A stretch of 64,000 bases of DNA from VRUE01 sp035712345 (GCA_035712345.1 DASTAY010000024.1:1-64000); one strand, 5' to 3'; positions 1-8,038 are shown, counted from the stretch's first letter. Notes: a model not told the origin generated them from the sequence alone. Numbers and translations: made by a program.

Positions 1-663
1 ATGATTCGTAATCTCAAGGTCCTCGGCCTCGCTCTGGCGGCGGTCTTCGCGCTGAGCGCGGCGATCGCGGCGAGCGCTTCGGCTGAAACGCCGGGCGTGA
101 TCACAACCGACGGTGCGGAAGTGACACTGGACGGGACGGAACTCGGCGGAGTCGCCGAAAACTTCTTTGAATATCCTACCACCGGTGTGAGAGTCCACTG
201 CCCTGGCAGCACCTTCCCCGGACACAAAATCAACGCCACACCTCACCAACCGGTTCCCAACAAAGCCTCCGAAGTGACAATCACCCCGGAATACAGGAAC
301 TGCACAAGCCAAAATAACCAAGCGGTGCCGATTGACATGAACGGCTGTGACTACCGGCTCTACGACGCGACAACAACAGGTGGCGTCGCAGGCACATACG
401 GGGTCCTGGTTGACATCGTATGTCCGGCCGGCAAACAGATCGAAATCACAACCATGTGCAGGATCAACGTTCCCGCGCAGAATGGACTCACCGGATTCCA
501 TCTGACCAACACACCGACCGAGGACCTCGATCTGAGCGGTGTGGCGGAAGTCAACACCACGCTCTGCGGGTTCCCGGCTGTCACAGAACAGCATCAGAAC
601 CTGACAATCACGGGTACAAACGCAGCTGGAGGAAGCACAGAAGTAACACTCAGCCACAGCTAA
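1..663 (+). CDS. Secreted protein of unknown function
   Basis: Encodes 220 residues beginning at the first base of the window, so the upstream ribosome site cannot be seen and a longer start cannot be excluded. Residues 1-28 form a typical Sec signal peptide (MIRNLK basic end, Ala/Leu-rich core, ASASA cleavage site). The mature part is Thr/Asn/Gly-rich with several Cys (HCPGS, RNCTS, NGCDY, DIVCPAG, TTMCR, TTLCG), suggesting an extracellular disulfide-bonded beta protein. I do not recognise a domain. A broken relative lies nearby on the opposite strand at about 900-1129, so this belongs to a local paralogous family. Confidence 0.75.
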   Translation: MIRNLKVLGLALAAVFALSAAIAASASAETPGVITTDGAEVTLDGTELGGVAENFFEYPTTGVRVHCPGSTFPGHKINATPHQPVPNKASEVTITPEYRNCTSQNNQAVPIDMNGCDYRLYDATTTGGVAGTYGVLVDIVCPAGKQIEITTMCRINVPAQNGLTGFHLTNTPTEDLDLSGVAEVNTTLCGFPAVTEQHQNLTITGTNAAGGSTEVTLSHS

Positions 664-899
664 GGCTTCAACGACGAGTGCGGGCTGACGGGGCCTGGGG
701 AGCAGCCTGGGCCCACCGCTGGGCAAAGACCAACATTGCGGGCCAAGCCGGCCGCAGCGAGCGCATCGGACGATCGGGTTGGGGGAAGGCGCGGCAGGCG
801 GCACGCACTCCAGCGCAGGCGTTCCGGGCAATCGCGTGACCGCGGGGCAGCTACCGAAGGCCACGCGCGCCGAATCCGCGCACGCAGGGGATGCTCAGG

Positions 900-1129
900 C
901 GGAGTCAACTTCCGTTCCTTTGAACGTGCGCGGGGGCATTCGATTTTAATGCCGCCACTTTCCCAGAAGTTTTCGGCGCTTGCCCCAATTTCTACACCTA
1001 CAATCGTCGCCGACGTTCCATCCGTCGTGAAAATGCCGGGGTCTCTGCCGAGGCAGTCGCTAAGAGCGCTGCGTTCAGCGCGAAGGCGGCCGCCAAGGCA
1101 AAGCCCAGGGCTTTGAGTTTGCGGATCAT
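900..1129 (-). pseudogene. Frameshifted, truncated paralog of the gene at 1-663
   Basis: On the minus strand an ATG at 1129 opens MIRKLKALGFALAAAFAL, nearly the signal peptide of the 1-663 protein. The frame stays parallel through ASAETP and then shifts near 1037, where one G appears missing from a CCGGGC-like run. After restoring the frame the sequence reads IFTTDGTSATIVG, then ASAENFWESGG and IKIECP, which align with VITTDGAEVTLDG, GVAENFFEYPT and VRVHCP of the intact protein. Similarity fades near 900, so the C-terminal two thirds are lost. The rest of the gap (664-900 and 1130-1259) shows nothing convincing. Confidence 0.7.
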
Positions 1130-1259
1130 CTTGTTTCTTTCGGCTGTGGAGTGTGCCGCGGTCCTCAGGGCCGGGGGTGGCCGCCCTTAGGGCAGGCGAT
1201 CCATAGGCTGGCAGAATAAGCGGGAAAAATGGATTAAACTCTCGCGTGGAGTCATCGCT

Positions 1260-1787
1260 ATGGAGAAAAGGAGAGGGAAATTGAGCGGGAGACTGATGAT
1301 GACGCTTGCCGTTATTGGCGTACTGGCCGCGCTCGCGGCCGGCTGCGGTGGAGGCGGCTCGAGTTCGGGCTCGGGCTCAGAAGAACAGGCGAGTGTGGCG
1401 GTGGCGACGTCCTCGCTGGGGCGCGCCGCATACGTGAAGAAGGTTGACGCCGCTTGCCTGAAAGCGAAGAAAAAAGCGTTCGCCGAATTGGGGGCTTTCC
1501 AGCAGAATGCGCCCGGGCCTAAGTCGGGTCCTCGATATGCGGCCAACGCGCTGAAGGCGGTCATGCTCCCGATCGTTGAAGCCCAAACGGCTGCAATCAG
1601 CGAAACCGGTGCGCCGAAGGCCGACAAGGCGAAGATCGAAGCAATCGTCGCGGGGCGGGAACAGGCAATAGAAGAAGCACAGGAACTGGAAGCGGTGAAG
1701 ACCGCCACGGACTACGAAGGCTTCTTCGCCAAGGCAGAAAAGGAACTTCAACAATACGGCGTGACGACCTGCAACCTGCACCTCTAG
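1260..1787 (+). CDS. Putative lipoprotein, YGxxxC family
   Basis: 175 residues. A lipobox (LAAGC, Cys29) follows a hydrophobic stretch, predicting a membrane-anchored lipoprotein. The mature part shares a layout with the proteins at 1809-2393 and 2394-2873: a (Y/F)xxK(V/I)(D/N)xxC motif about 30 residues after the lipid Cys (here YVKKVDAAC), a helical middle, and a C-terminal YGxxxC (YGVTTC). The two Cys may form a disulfide. A GGAG at 1248-1251 is well placed for the ATG at 1260. The function is unknown; this looks like a lineage-specific surface lipoprotein. Confidence 0.8.
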   Translation: MEKRRGKLSGRLMMTLAVIGVLAALAAGCGGGGSSSGSGSEEQASVAVATSSLGRAAYVKKVDAACLKAKKKAFAELGAFQQNAPGPKSGPRYAANALKAVMLPIVEAQTAAISETGAPKADKAKIEAIVAGREQAIEEAQELEAVKTATDYEGFFAKAEKELQQYGVTTCNLHL

Positions 1788-1808
1788 CCTGTTTGGGCTC
1801 AGGCGGTT

Positions 1809-2393
1809 CTACGGCTTGAACCGGCGTAGGTGCGCTCGGTTGACGAGGCAGTCGCGAAGGCCGTAGCGGTCCGCACGCCGGTTGTAGACGGTGAAGTGGC
1901 TCGTGACTTCGGCCGCCGAGCGGGCTCGCCACTTGCCGCTCTCTCCAGCCTTCGCCGGTATCAGCAAGGGGCCGATGATCTCTTCGACTGCCCGTTCGTC
2001 GCCGCGAGGCGACCCAAGCATCTGGATGTCGTCGAAGATGTGGAAGACGATTCCGCCGAGCAGCGAGTGCTGAACCGCTTCGGCATAGCGCGTTTGCCTG
2101 TTCAGCTTCTGGCTCGAGGTATGGAGGTAGATCTGCCAGTTTTCGGCGAGTTCGACCCAGGCCTTCCGGCAGACGCCGTTGATGTAGGCGAGGAACTTCG
2201 GCTTCGACATCGGCGGCGAGGCGGCGAACACGGCGGTGCGAGGGTTGGGGGTGAAGCCGTGTCCAGCGTGCGCTTCGGCGGACGGGTCGCCGTTGCCGCC
2301 ACCACAGGCGGTCAGCGTCGCGGCGACGAGAACCGCGACGAGGACCGCGAGCAGGCGCGTGTGGACGCGGGGCGCTATTTTATGGCCGTGCAA
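1809..2393 (-). CDS. Putative lipoprotein, YGxxxC family
   Basis: About 195 residues from a TTG at 2393; a longer TTG start at 2411 is possible and no ATG or GTG is available before the mature domain. A signal sequence and lipobox (LTACGGG) predict a lipoprotein. The family motifs are FLAYINGVC near the mature N terminus and YGLRDC near the C terminus, matching the neighbours on both sides. Its 5' end abuts or overlaps the divergent gene starting at 2394, so each gene's promoter probably lies inside the other. Function unknown. Confidence 0.7.
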   Translation of the reverse strand: MHGHKIAPRVHTRLLAVLVAVLVAATLTACGGGNGDPSAEAHAGHGFTPNPRTAVFAASPPMSKPKFLAYINGVCRKAWVELAENWQIYLHTSSQKLNRQTRYAEAVQHSLLGGIVFHIFDDIQMLGSPRGDERAVEEIIGPLLIPAKAGESGKWRARSAAEVTSHFTVYNRRADRYGLRDCLVNRAHLRRFKP

Positions 2394-2873
2394 ATGATAA
2401 GAAAATATCAACTATCAGTGGGGTGCGCGGCGATCGTGGCGCTGGTCGTCGCGGTTGGCTGCGGGGTTGGGTCGGGGGATCCGACGATCGCCACGTCCTC
2501 GCTGTCCAAAGCGCAGTTCGTCGCAAAGGTCAACGCGATCTGCGCGCAGTCGGGTCTGACGAAGGCCGTCGGTGCCTACCAGCAACGGCATATCGACGAA
2601 TTCAGCGTGAAGACGGTGCCGGGGGCGGCGCGCACGGTCATCCGGCCGATCCTGCAGGCGCAGATCGACGAGATGCGCAAGCTCGGCGCCCCGCAGGGCG
2701 ACGCCGGCGAAATCGAACTGCTCGCGAGCTCGCTGATGCGCAACGTCAACGAAATCATCGTCAAGAAACCGGAAACCTTCGGCCTGGCCGAACGCATGCT
2801 GCGGCCGGCGGCTGCGATCGCCCACCGGTACGGTTTGAACCGATGCGAATACCGGCTCGTCGACGAAGGCTGA
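2394..2873 (+). CDS. Putative lipoprotein, YGxxxC family
   Basis: 159 residues from ATG 2394 (an in-frame ATG at 2382 is the alternative). The N terminus is MIRKYQL followed by a hydrophobic segment ending VAVGCGVG, a lipobox. It carries the family motifs FVAKVNAIC and YGLNRC. It is closest to the product of 1260-1787 in the TSSLxxAxFVxKV stretch. Divergent from the lipoprotein gene at 1809-2393, with back-to-back start codons. No enzyme motif is visible and the function is unknown. Confidence 0.75.
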   Translation: MIRKYQLSVGCAAIVALVVAVGCGVGSGDPTIATSSLSKAQFVAKVNAICAQSGLTKAVGAYQQRHIDEFSVKTVPGAARTVIRPILQAQIDEMRKLGAPQGDAGEIELLASSLMRNVNEIIVKKPETFGLAERMLRPAAAIAHRYGLNRCEYRLVDEG

Positions 2874-2884
2874 GCCCGGGGCGA

Positions 2885-3691
2885 TCAGAGCCCGAAGAGC
2901 GCTTCGTGCAGGCCGTCGAGCAGGGCGAGGGGGACGTCGAGGGCGCCGCCGACGTCGAGCTTGGGGGAGGAGGGGTCGATCAGGGTGTCGAGCCAGTCAA
3001 GCGCGGCGCCGCTCGCGTAGGTGTCGCTCCAGAGGGTCAGGTCCGGGGAGACCGAGGCGATCTTGCCTCGTTCGATCAACACCGCGACGCCGGCGAGGCG
3101 GGGGCGGCGGCCGGGAACCATCACGGTCAGACGGCAGGACGAGGACATCTCCTCCGGCAGCCCCCTCACCAGCGGCAGCGAGAGGAGAAAGGCGGCTTCG
3201 ACGTCGAGCTCGTCGATCTGTGTGGCGTCCTCTCGCCCCTCGGCTGCTTCCAGTCGGGCCGCAGCGGCAAGCGGCCCCATCCCCCGGCGCAGCCAGTCCG
3301 TCGCCTCGAGTCGCTCGGCTTCGCCCGTCCGCGTCGTCGGTGAGGCGGCCAGCAGTCCGACGCTCTCCATCGCCTGGACCCGGCTCGCCACCATGGGTTC
3401 CCGATCCGGCCTTCCGATCGCCGCGGTCGCCTCGGGGATCGTCAGCGGCCCCGCGGCGAAAGCGTGGATCGTCGACGAGGCCCAACCGCGGGCGAGCGCC
3501 GAGAGGACCGGTTCGGACTCTTGGCCGAGGGCGATGGGGCCGGCGGGGCAGACCTTCAGCCATGCCTCGAGCACGGCCAGTGCGAGCCGTCTCTGCTCGC
3601 TCGGCTCTCGCACCCGGTCCGGCAGCTCGAGCAGAGTGGACGCTCCCGCGCGTTCTTCGCTTCGGCCCCCGGCTGCGTCGTTCCTCATCAT
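2885..3691 (-). CDS. Winged-helix regulator-like protein with C-terminal SCP2-like domain (paralog 1)
   Basis: 268 residues; it starts just after the stop of the upstream paralog (3695-4582), so the two probably form one transcript. The middle (about 60-130) looks like an HxlR-type winged helix: a helical AWLKVCPAGPIAL segment, a Leu/Ala-rich recognition region, then a turn ending GLL. The C-terminal half has the family landmarks IDELDVEAAF, CRLTV, ALDWLDTLIDP and a terminal LHEALFGL. The C-terminal domain resembles SCP2-like ligand-binding domains found on some actinobacterial HxlR proteins; that link is my inference. Ligand unknown. Confidence 0.65.
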   Translation of the reverse strand: MMRNDAAGGRSEERAGASTLLELPDRVREPSEQRRLALAVLEAWLKVCPAGPIALGQESEPVLSALARGWASSTIHAFAAGPLTIPEATAAIGRPDREPMVASRVQAMESVGLLAASPTTRTGEAERLEATDWLRRGMGPLAAAARLEAAEGREDATQIDELDVEAAFLLSLPLVRGLPEEMSSSCRLTVMVPGRRPRLAGVAVLIERGKIASVSPDLTLWSDTYASGAALDWLDTLIDPSSPKLDVGGALDVPLALLDGLHEALFGL

Positions 3692-3694
3692 GCC

Positions 3695-4582
3695 CTACCT
3701 CACCGGAACCCCGAACAGCGTCTCGTGCAGGCTGCGCAGCAGCGCGGCGGGGAGCCACTTGTCGCCGCCGGTGCGGACCCGCTTGGCGTCGGGCTCGATC
3801 ACGGTGTCCAGCCAGTCGAGGGCCGGGGCGTTGGCCCAGGCGTCGGCGGGTCCCTCGAGGCCCGGGTGGCAGGTGAGGACGCGGCCCTGGTCGATCTCGG
3901 CTGTGACGCCCGTCAGCGCGGTCTTGCCCTCGTCGTCGAGGTTGACGCCGAGGCGGCAGACGCCTGTCAGCTCCCGGGGCAGCTCGAGGATCGGCAGGGA
4001 GAGGTAAAAGGCCGCCTCGACGTCGAGGGCATCGATCGGCGCGGCGCCCTTAATCCCCTGCCGGCGCTCGACGCGAGCGGCGGCGGCGAGCGGCGCCAGC
4101 CCGGCGCGCAGCCAGTCGGTCACGGCGTAGAGAACGCCATCCTCATTGCCTGGCTCGGAGCTGGGGCGGCCCTCGACCAAGCCCGAGCTGCGCATCGCGG
4201 CGAGCAGGCGCTTGACCTGCCCGCGGCGAACGCCCTTCAACCTGTCGTTCAGCTGCTTGCGCGTGAGCGGCTCATGGGCCAGTGCGTGGATCAGCGTGGT
4301 GTTCCAGCCCTCGGCCAGGGCGAGGACCGCTGCCTCGGCCTGCGGGCCGTCGAAATCGAGCGGTCCCTGCGGCGCGCTCTGCAGCCAGCGTTCGGCGACG
4401 AAGGAGACGAAGAGCACCTCGCGGCCCTGGGGGCTGACCTGGTAGACGGCGTCGTCGAGCTCCACCCTGACCCCGCGGGTGACCATGGTGCGCAGGATCT
4501 GGCGCTGGATCGGGTTGGTCGCCATCCGCAGGACGTGCGTCCCTGCACGCTCCCTGTCGTCGGCGGCCTCCCTTGCTGCCAC
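3695..4582 (-). CDS. Winged-helix regulator-like protein with C-terminal SCP2-like domain (paralog 2)
   Basis: 295 residues from GTG 4582; an ATG at 4525 (MATNPIQRQ) is a plausible shorter start. The N terminus (NPIQRQILRTMVTRG) resembles a winged-helix entry helix, and a second helix-turn-helix-like region spans roughly residues 95-150. The C-terminal domain has DALDVEAAFYLSLPIL, CRLGVNL, ALDWLDTVIEP and ends LHETLFGVPVR. Its last 43 bp (3701-3743) are repeated exactly at 6819-6861, beside the third paralog. Divergent from the gene at 4735 across an AT-richer intergenic stretch. DNA binding and ligand are unproven. Confidence 0.65.
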   Translation of the reverse strand: MAAREAADDRERAGTHVLRMATNPIQRQILRTMVTRGVRVELDDAVYQVSPQGREVLFVSFVAERWLQSAPQGPLDFDGPQAEAAVLALAEGWNTTLIHALAHEPLTRKQLNDRLKGVRRGQVKRLLAAMRSSGLVEGRPSSEPGNEDGVLYAVTDWLRAGLAPLAAAARVERRQGIKGAAPIDALDVEAAFYLSLPILELPRELTGVCRLGVNLDDEGKTALTGVTAEIDQGRVLTCHPGLEGPADAWANAPALDWLDTVIEPDAKRVRTGGDKWLPAALLRSLHETLFGVPVR

Positions 4583-4721
4583 CGGGGCATTATGGCACGT
4601 CTAGGATCTATTCAGGAAATAACGAGATATCGGATTGGTCGGATCGCGGCGACGCCGCGCGCCGCGGGGTGATGGCCGGGCGCGTCGTGCGGCGGTCGTC
4701 TGCCACGCCAGTCGGCATAGC

Positions 4722-4727
4722 TACAAT
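4722..4727 (+). promoter_or_regulatory. -10 box for leaderless transcription of 4735
   Basis: TACAAT ends seven bases before the ATG at 4735 and no ribosome site precedes it. In actinobacteria this spacing commonly gives a transcript starting at the start codon. No clear -35 is visible. Confidence 0.5.
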
Positions 4728-4734
4728 TAACGAT

Positions 4735-5958
4735 ATGGACACTACTTCCGCCGCGAGCCTCGCTCGCCAGCTCAATACCTCGGTGCCGCGCGTCACGCGC
4801 GCGGCCGAGCGGCTCGGCCTCGACGCGCGGCGGCCCAATGGGCGCTTTGCCTTCGACCCGCGGTCGGCCCGGCGCGTGCGCGAGGCGCTGGGGTTCGTGC
4901 CGCGAGTGGAAGGGCTGTCGCGGTCGGAGTTGGCGGTTCTTGCCGCGTTGCGCGATGCGCCGCTGGGGCTCGCCTCGGCGCGGGCTGTGGCTCGGCGCAG
5001 CGGCCTCTCGCCGACTGTGGCGGCCCGGTCGCTGGAGCGCCTCGCTCACGAGGAATTGGTCGAACGGTCGGCCGAGATGGTCGCTGCCGGTCGGGCCCGC
5101 GAAGCCGTGATCTGGCGGGCGAACGTGCAGCATCCCCGCTGGCCCTCGCTCGACCCGGTGCTCGCGCGCGTCGAGCGGCCGTCACTGCCAGCGGGGCCGC
5201 GCGGAGGCCAGGAACGCGTGCCGGCCCGTCTGCGACATCTCTTCTGGAATACCGCCGAGAGTCAGCTCGACGTCGGCCGCGCCGGCGCCTATATCGCCCG
5301 GCGGCTGCTGCGGACGATGGATCTGCAGGGGCTGGCATGGGGCGCCCGAGCCCTCGCGCCCGGGGATTGGCAGCGGGCCGCACGGGCCCGCGGGCTCGAC
5401 CCAGCGGTCAGACGGCTCGCTCTCAACCTGGCCGCGTCGGGCGAAAGCCGTGATCTGGACTTCTTCTTCCACGGGCCGGTCGACCTGGGCCGGCTCAGGG
5501 ACCGGCTCGGCGAGCTCGGCGCCTTTGCCGTCACGCACGAGTCGGACGGGACGCTGCAGGGCCTGTTCGGCGCAACCAAGATCGAGTTCCTCGACGCCTC
5601 GACGCTCCACCGCCTGGCCGAGCCGGTGGTCGTCGCCGGCCTCAGGGTCGCCGCTCTCCAGGATCTGATGGCGATGAAGTTGAAGGTCCTTGCGGAGCGC
5701 GGCGAAATGCGCGACTACTTCGACGTCAAGGCGATCGACGAGGAGGGGTCGATCTCGGTCGAGGAGGGAGTCGCGCTCTATATGAGGCGGTACGGCATCG
5801 ATCCGAGCAGCGATGCGCTCCCTCATCTGTATCGGGCGATGGGTGATCTGAGCGATGTCGAAGTCGACGACCTGCTGCCGATCGACCTGGCCGACCTGCA
5901 GCGATGGTGGGGCGCCCGCCAGGCGCGGCTCCTGCGCAACTCGGACCGCTTCGGCTAG
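4735..5958 (+). CDS. AbiEi-like antitoxin region fused to truncated AbiEii-type nucleotidyltransferase
   Basis: 407 residues from ATG 4735. The N-terminal part carries a winged-helix region (residues about 60-120: LSRSELAVLAALRD, ARRSGLSPTVAARSLERL) and then a segment (LRHLFWNTAESQLD, ARRLLRTMDLQGLAWGAR, RGLDPAVRRLALNLA) that I associate with stand-alone partner proteins of AbiEii toxins. It runs directly into SRDLDFF (DxD at about 240-242) and LMAMKLKVLAERGEMRDYFD, typical of AbiEii/DUF1814 nucleotidyltransferases. The GG-T-A-L motif expected just before the DxD strand is absent. The gene may therefore be a deletion fusion joining antitoxin and toxin with loss of the first catalytic motif. 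Confidence 0.65.
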   Translation: MDTTSAASLARQLNTSVPRVTRAAERLGLDARRPNGRFAFDPRSARRVREALGFVPRVEGLSRSELAVLAALRDAPLGLASARAVARRSGLSPTVAARSLERLAHEELVERSAEMVAAGRAREAVIWRANVQHPRWPSLDPVLARVERPSLPAGPRGGQERVPARLRHLFWNTAESQLDVGRAGAYIARRLLRTMDLQGLAWGARALAPGDWQRAARARGLDPAVRRLALNLAASGESRDLDFFFHGPVDLGRLRDRLGELGAFAVTHESDGTLQGLFGATKIEFLDASTLHRLAEPVVVAGLRVAALQDLMAMKLKVLAERGEMRDYFDVKAIDEEGSISVEEGVALYMRRYGIDPSSDALPHLYRAMGDLSDVEVDDLLPIDLADLQRWWGARQARLLRNSDRFG

Positions 5959-5989
5959 GCCGCTCCTGGCCCTGGCCTCTCCAAGGATG

Positions 5990-6007
5990 CTTTACAATTA
6001 CGTAAAG
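5990..6007 (+). promoter_or_regulatory. Palindromic operator over the abrB promoter
   Basis: Perfect inverted repeat CTTTAC-N6-GTAAAG overlapping a TACAAT -10-like box (5993-5998), just upstream of the AbrB-type antitoxin start at 6011. The right arm also provides the AAAGG ribosome site. This is the classic position for antitoxin autoregulation. Confidence 0.55.
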
Positions 6008-6010
6008 GTT

Positions 6011-6229
6011 ATGCCACGCATCTCCAGCAAGCATCAGGTGACCCTTCCCGTGGAGAGCCTCGAGGCGGCCGGCCTGCGCGCCGGGGACGAGGTCCTGATC
6101 GAGGCCGAGGGAGCGGATCGCATCGTCGTTCACCGCGCCGCGCCCGAGCTGAGTGGGGCGCTCGGAATCTTCGACGGTCTTTACGAGCCCGGCTACCTGG
6201 AGCGGTTGCGCTCCGAAGAGCGCGCCTGA
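6011..6229 (+). CDS. AbrB/MazE-type antitoxin
   Basis: 72 residues. The N-terminal half is a swapped-hairpin AbrB DNA-binding domain (RISSKHQVTLPVESLEAAGL, then RAGDEVLIEAEG). The C-terminal tail (GIFDGLYEPGYLERLRSEER) is short, acidic and probably disordered, suited to wrapping a toxin. The PIN toxin gene begins five bases after its stop codon, which marks this as the antitoxin of the pair. The start is chosen for the AAAGG ribosome site and the loss of similarity upstream. Confidence 0.8.
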   Translation: MPRISSKHQVTLPVESLEAAGLRAGDEVLIEAEGADRIVVHRAAPELSGALGIFDGLYEPGYLERLRSEERA

Positions 6230-6234
6230 AACCA

Positions 6235-6648
6235 GTGAGCCCATCGGGTCGGTGTGTGCTCGACACCGATGTCGTCATCGCCGCGCTGGACCGTTCCGAC
6301 CCCCACCACTCGGTCGCCGCGAGCGCATTCGAGCGTTTCGCTGCCGAGGGGGCGGAGCTGCTGCTCTGCACCGTCAACTACGCCGAGGCCTTGGTTCGTC
6401 CTGCCGTCGACGAGCGGAACCTCCGCGCGGCTGTAGGCGCGATCGCTTCGCTCGGTATCCGTCTGCTCGCCCCGGACGCGGCGATAGCGCGCAACGCCGC
6501 CCGCCACCGTGCGCTGGGCATCAGCCTCGCCGACGGCTTTGCCCTCGCCACTGCCGAGCGCGCCGGCGCCGATATCGCGTCCTTCGACAAGCGCGTCCGC
6601 CGCGCCCTTGACGGGGCCGGCCTCCGTCTCAGCCCGGCTCTTGCCTGA
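6235..6648 (+). CDS. VapC-like PIN-domain ribonuclease toxin
   Basis: 137 residues from GTG 6235. It has the acidic PIN signature: an Asp in VLDTDVVIAAL near the N terminus, a Glu in NYAEALV, and the paired acidic residues of ISLADGFALATAE and ADIASFDKRV, which coordinate metal in VapC-type endoribonucleases that cleave tRNA or rRNA. Length and spacing behind the AbrB-type gene fit a type II toxin-antitoxin operon. All expected acidic positions are present, so it is probably active. The RNA target cannot be read from sequence. Confidence 0.85.
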   Translation: MSPSGRCVLDTDVVIAALDRSDPHHSVAASAFERFAAEGAELLLCTVNYAEALVRPAVDERNLRAAVGAIASLGIRLLAPDAAIARNAARHRALGISLADGFALATAERAGADIASFDKRVRRALDGAGLRLSPALA

Positions 6649-6818
6649 GCCCTAGGAGTCGGGTTCCCGTTTGCGGTGGGGGGCGCCCTGGAAAGCCTTG
6701 CGGTTCAGCTACTATCCGAGATATGAAATGTTTTGTCGCATCGGAGGCGCGCGTAACTCTGACGACCGGGATTGTCGCCAGCTTGGTCATCGCGTTCACC
6801 GGCGCTAGAGCTTCAGGC

Positions 6819-6861
6819 CACCGGAACCCCGAACAGCGTCTCGTGCAGGCTGCGCAGCAGC
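6819..6861 (-). repeat. Exact 43-bp copy of a paralog's 3' coding end
   Basis: Identical to 3701-3743, the last codons of the 3695-4582 gene. On the minus strand it encodes LLRSLHETLFGVPV followed by Ala and a stop. It begins exactly where the stop codon of 6862-7905 ends, with no spacer. The remaining gap (6649-6818) shows no convincing gene. Confidence 0.85.
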
Positions 6862-7905
6862 TCAGCCACCGCCCAGGCCGAACAGCGTTTCGTGCAGCGC
6901 CTGCAGCAGCGCGCCGGCCAGCTCGGTGTCGCCGCCGGACTCGAGCCGTGCGGCGCTGGGGTCGACGACGGTTTCGCACCAGTCCAGGGGCGAGCCGGTC
7001 ACCCACGTGTCGGGGGCCTCGTCGAGCAGGGCCGAGGAGGAGGGGACGCAGCCACGCTCCACCTGCACGGTGGCGCCGGCCATCAGCGGTTCCTCGCTGG
7101 GGATCTGCACACCGAGGCGGCAGGAGCCGCGCAGGTGCGGCGGCAGCCGCAGCAGCGGCAGTGCCATCTGGAAGGCGGCCTCGACGTCGAACACGTCCGG
7201 CGGCAGGACGTCGTCATCGGGGTAGTGGCGCTCAAAGCGCACGGCCGCGACGATCGGCGCGATCGCTTCCCGTCCCCAGTCGGTGAGCGCGTAGCGCGTC
7301 TCCTCGCCGCCGGGCAGGGCCTCGACCTGGCCGCAGCGCTCCATCGCTTCGACGTGTTCGGCGACCGTATCGGCGTCGAGGACGGAGACGGCGCGGTCGA
7401 GCTCGGCCAGCGTGAGTGGTTCCGGCGCGAGGGCGTGGGTGACGGTCGCCGACCAGCAGCAGACGAGCGGCGCGAGCGCGTGGGCGCCGCGCAGGCCCAG
7501 CTCGAGCGGCCCGTTCGGGCAGTTGCGCAGCCAGCGTTCGATCGCGAAGGCGACGAAGAGGAACTCCTCGCCCTTGGAGGAGGCGCGCAGCCGCGTGTCC
7601 TGGCCGATGAGCCCTGATGGCGGCGGGACCGGCGAGCCGCCGCCCTCGACCGCATCGTCGAGCTCCCCTGTATCGTCGCGCTCGGCCTCGAGCTCGCTCT
7701 GGCGGGCGTCCTCGGCGGCGATTTCCTCCGCGTCGGGCAACACCCCGCCGTTGGGCGCGAGCAGGCCGCCCGACTGCGCCTCCTCGAGCAGCCCGAGCAG
7801 ATCGCCGCGATCCATCGACCCGGAGACGAACAGCAGCGTCAAGGCGCCGGCCCGCGCCGTGAAGTCGCTTTCCGTGGCCTCTCCCGCCGTGCCCCACAAA
7901 CCCAC
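6862..7905 (-). CDS. Winged-helix regulator-like protein with C-terminal SCP2-like domain (paralog 3)
   Basis: 347 residues from GTG 7905, longer than its paralogs because of an acidic, probably disordered stretch (about residues 35-95, DAEEIAAEDARQ, ELEAERDDTGELDD). The shared core follows: FLFVAFAIERWLRNCPNGPLEL, a helix-turn-helix-like LTLAELDRAV region, then DVEAAFQMALPLL, CRLGVQI, LDWCETVVDP and the terminal LHETLFGL. It ends at the 43-bp duplicated fragment, suggesting recombination with the paralog at 3695. Role inferred as transcription factor; ligand unknown. Confidence 0.65.
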   Translation of the reverse strand: MGLWGTAGEATESDFTARAGALTLLFVSGSMDRGDLLGLLEEAQSGGLLAPNGGVLPDAEEIAAEDARQSELEAERDDTGELDDAVEGGGSPVPPPSGLIGQDTRLRASSKGEEFLFVAFAIERWLRNCPNGPLELGLRGAHALAPLVCCWSATVTHALAPEPLTLAELDRAVSVLDADTVAEHVEAMERCGQVEALPGGEETRYALTDWGREAIAPIVAAVRFERHYPDDDVLPPDVFDVEAAFQMALPLLRLPPHLRGSCRLGVQIPSEEPLMAGATVQVERGCVPSSSALLDEAPDTWVTGSPLDWCETVVDPSAARLESGGDTELAGALLQALHETLFGLGGG

Positions 7906-8038
7906 GGGAAAATTGTGCCACTTCGCGATCTTCTATGGGAATTTCCTAGGTCTCAAGCCGTGGCTGGGCGAGGTCGTGCACCGCCGGCCACCCAGATTCA
8001 AGCCCGACGGCTCATCTGTCGAGCTAGTAAGCGGACGT

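Noticed and set aside
6723..6858. Small gene starting MKCFVASEARVTL on the plus strand
   Set aside because: It runs straight into the antisense of the duplicated 43-bp gene end and has no recognisable features.
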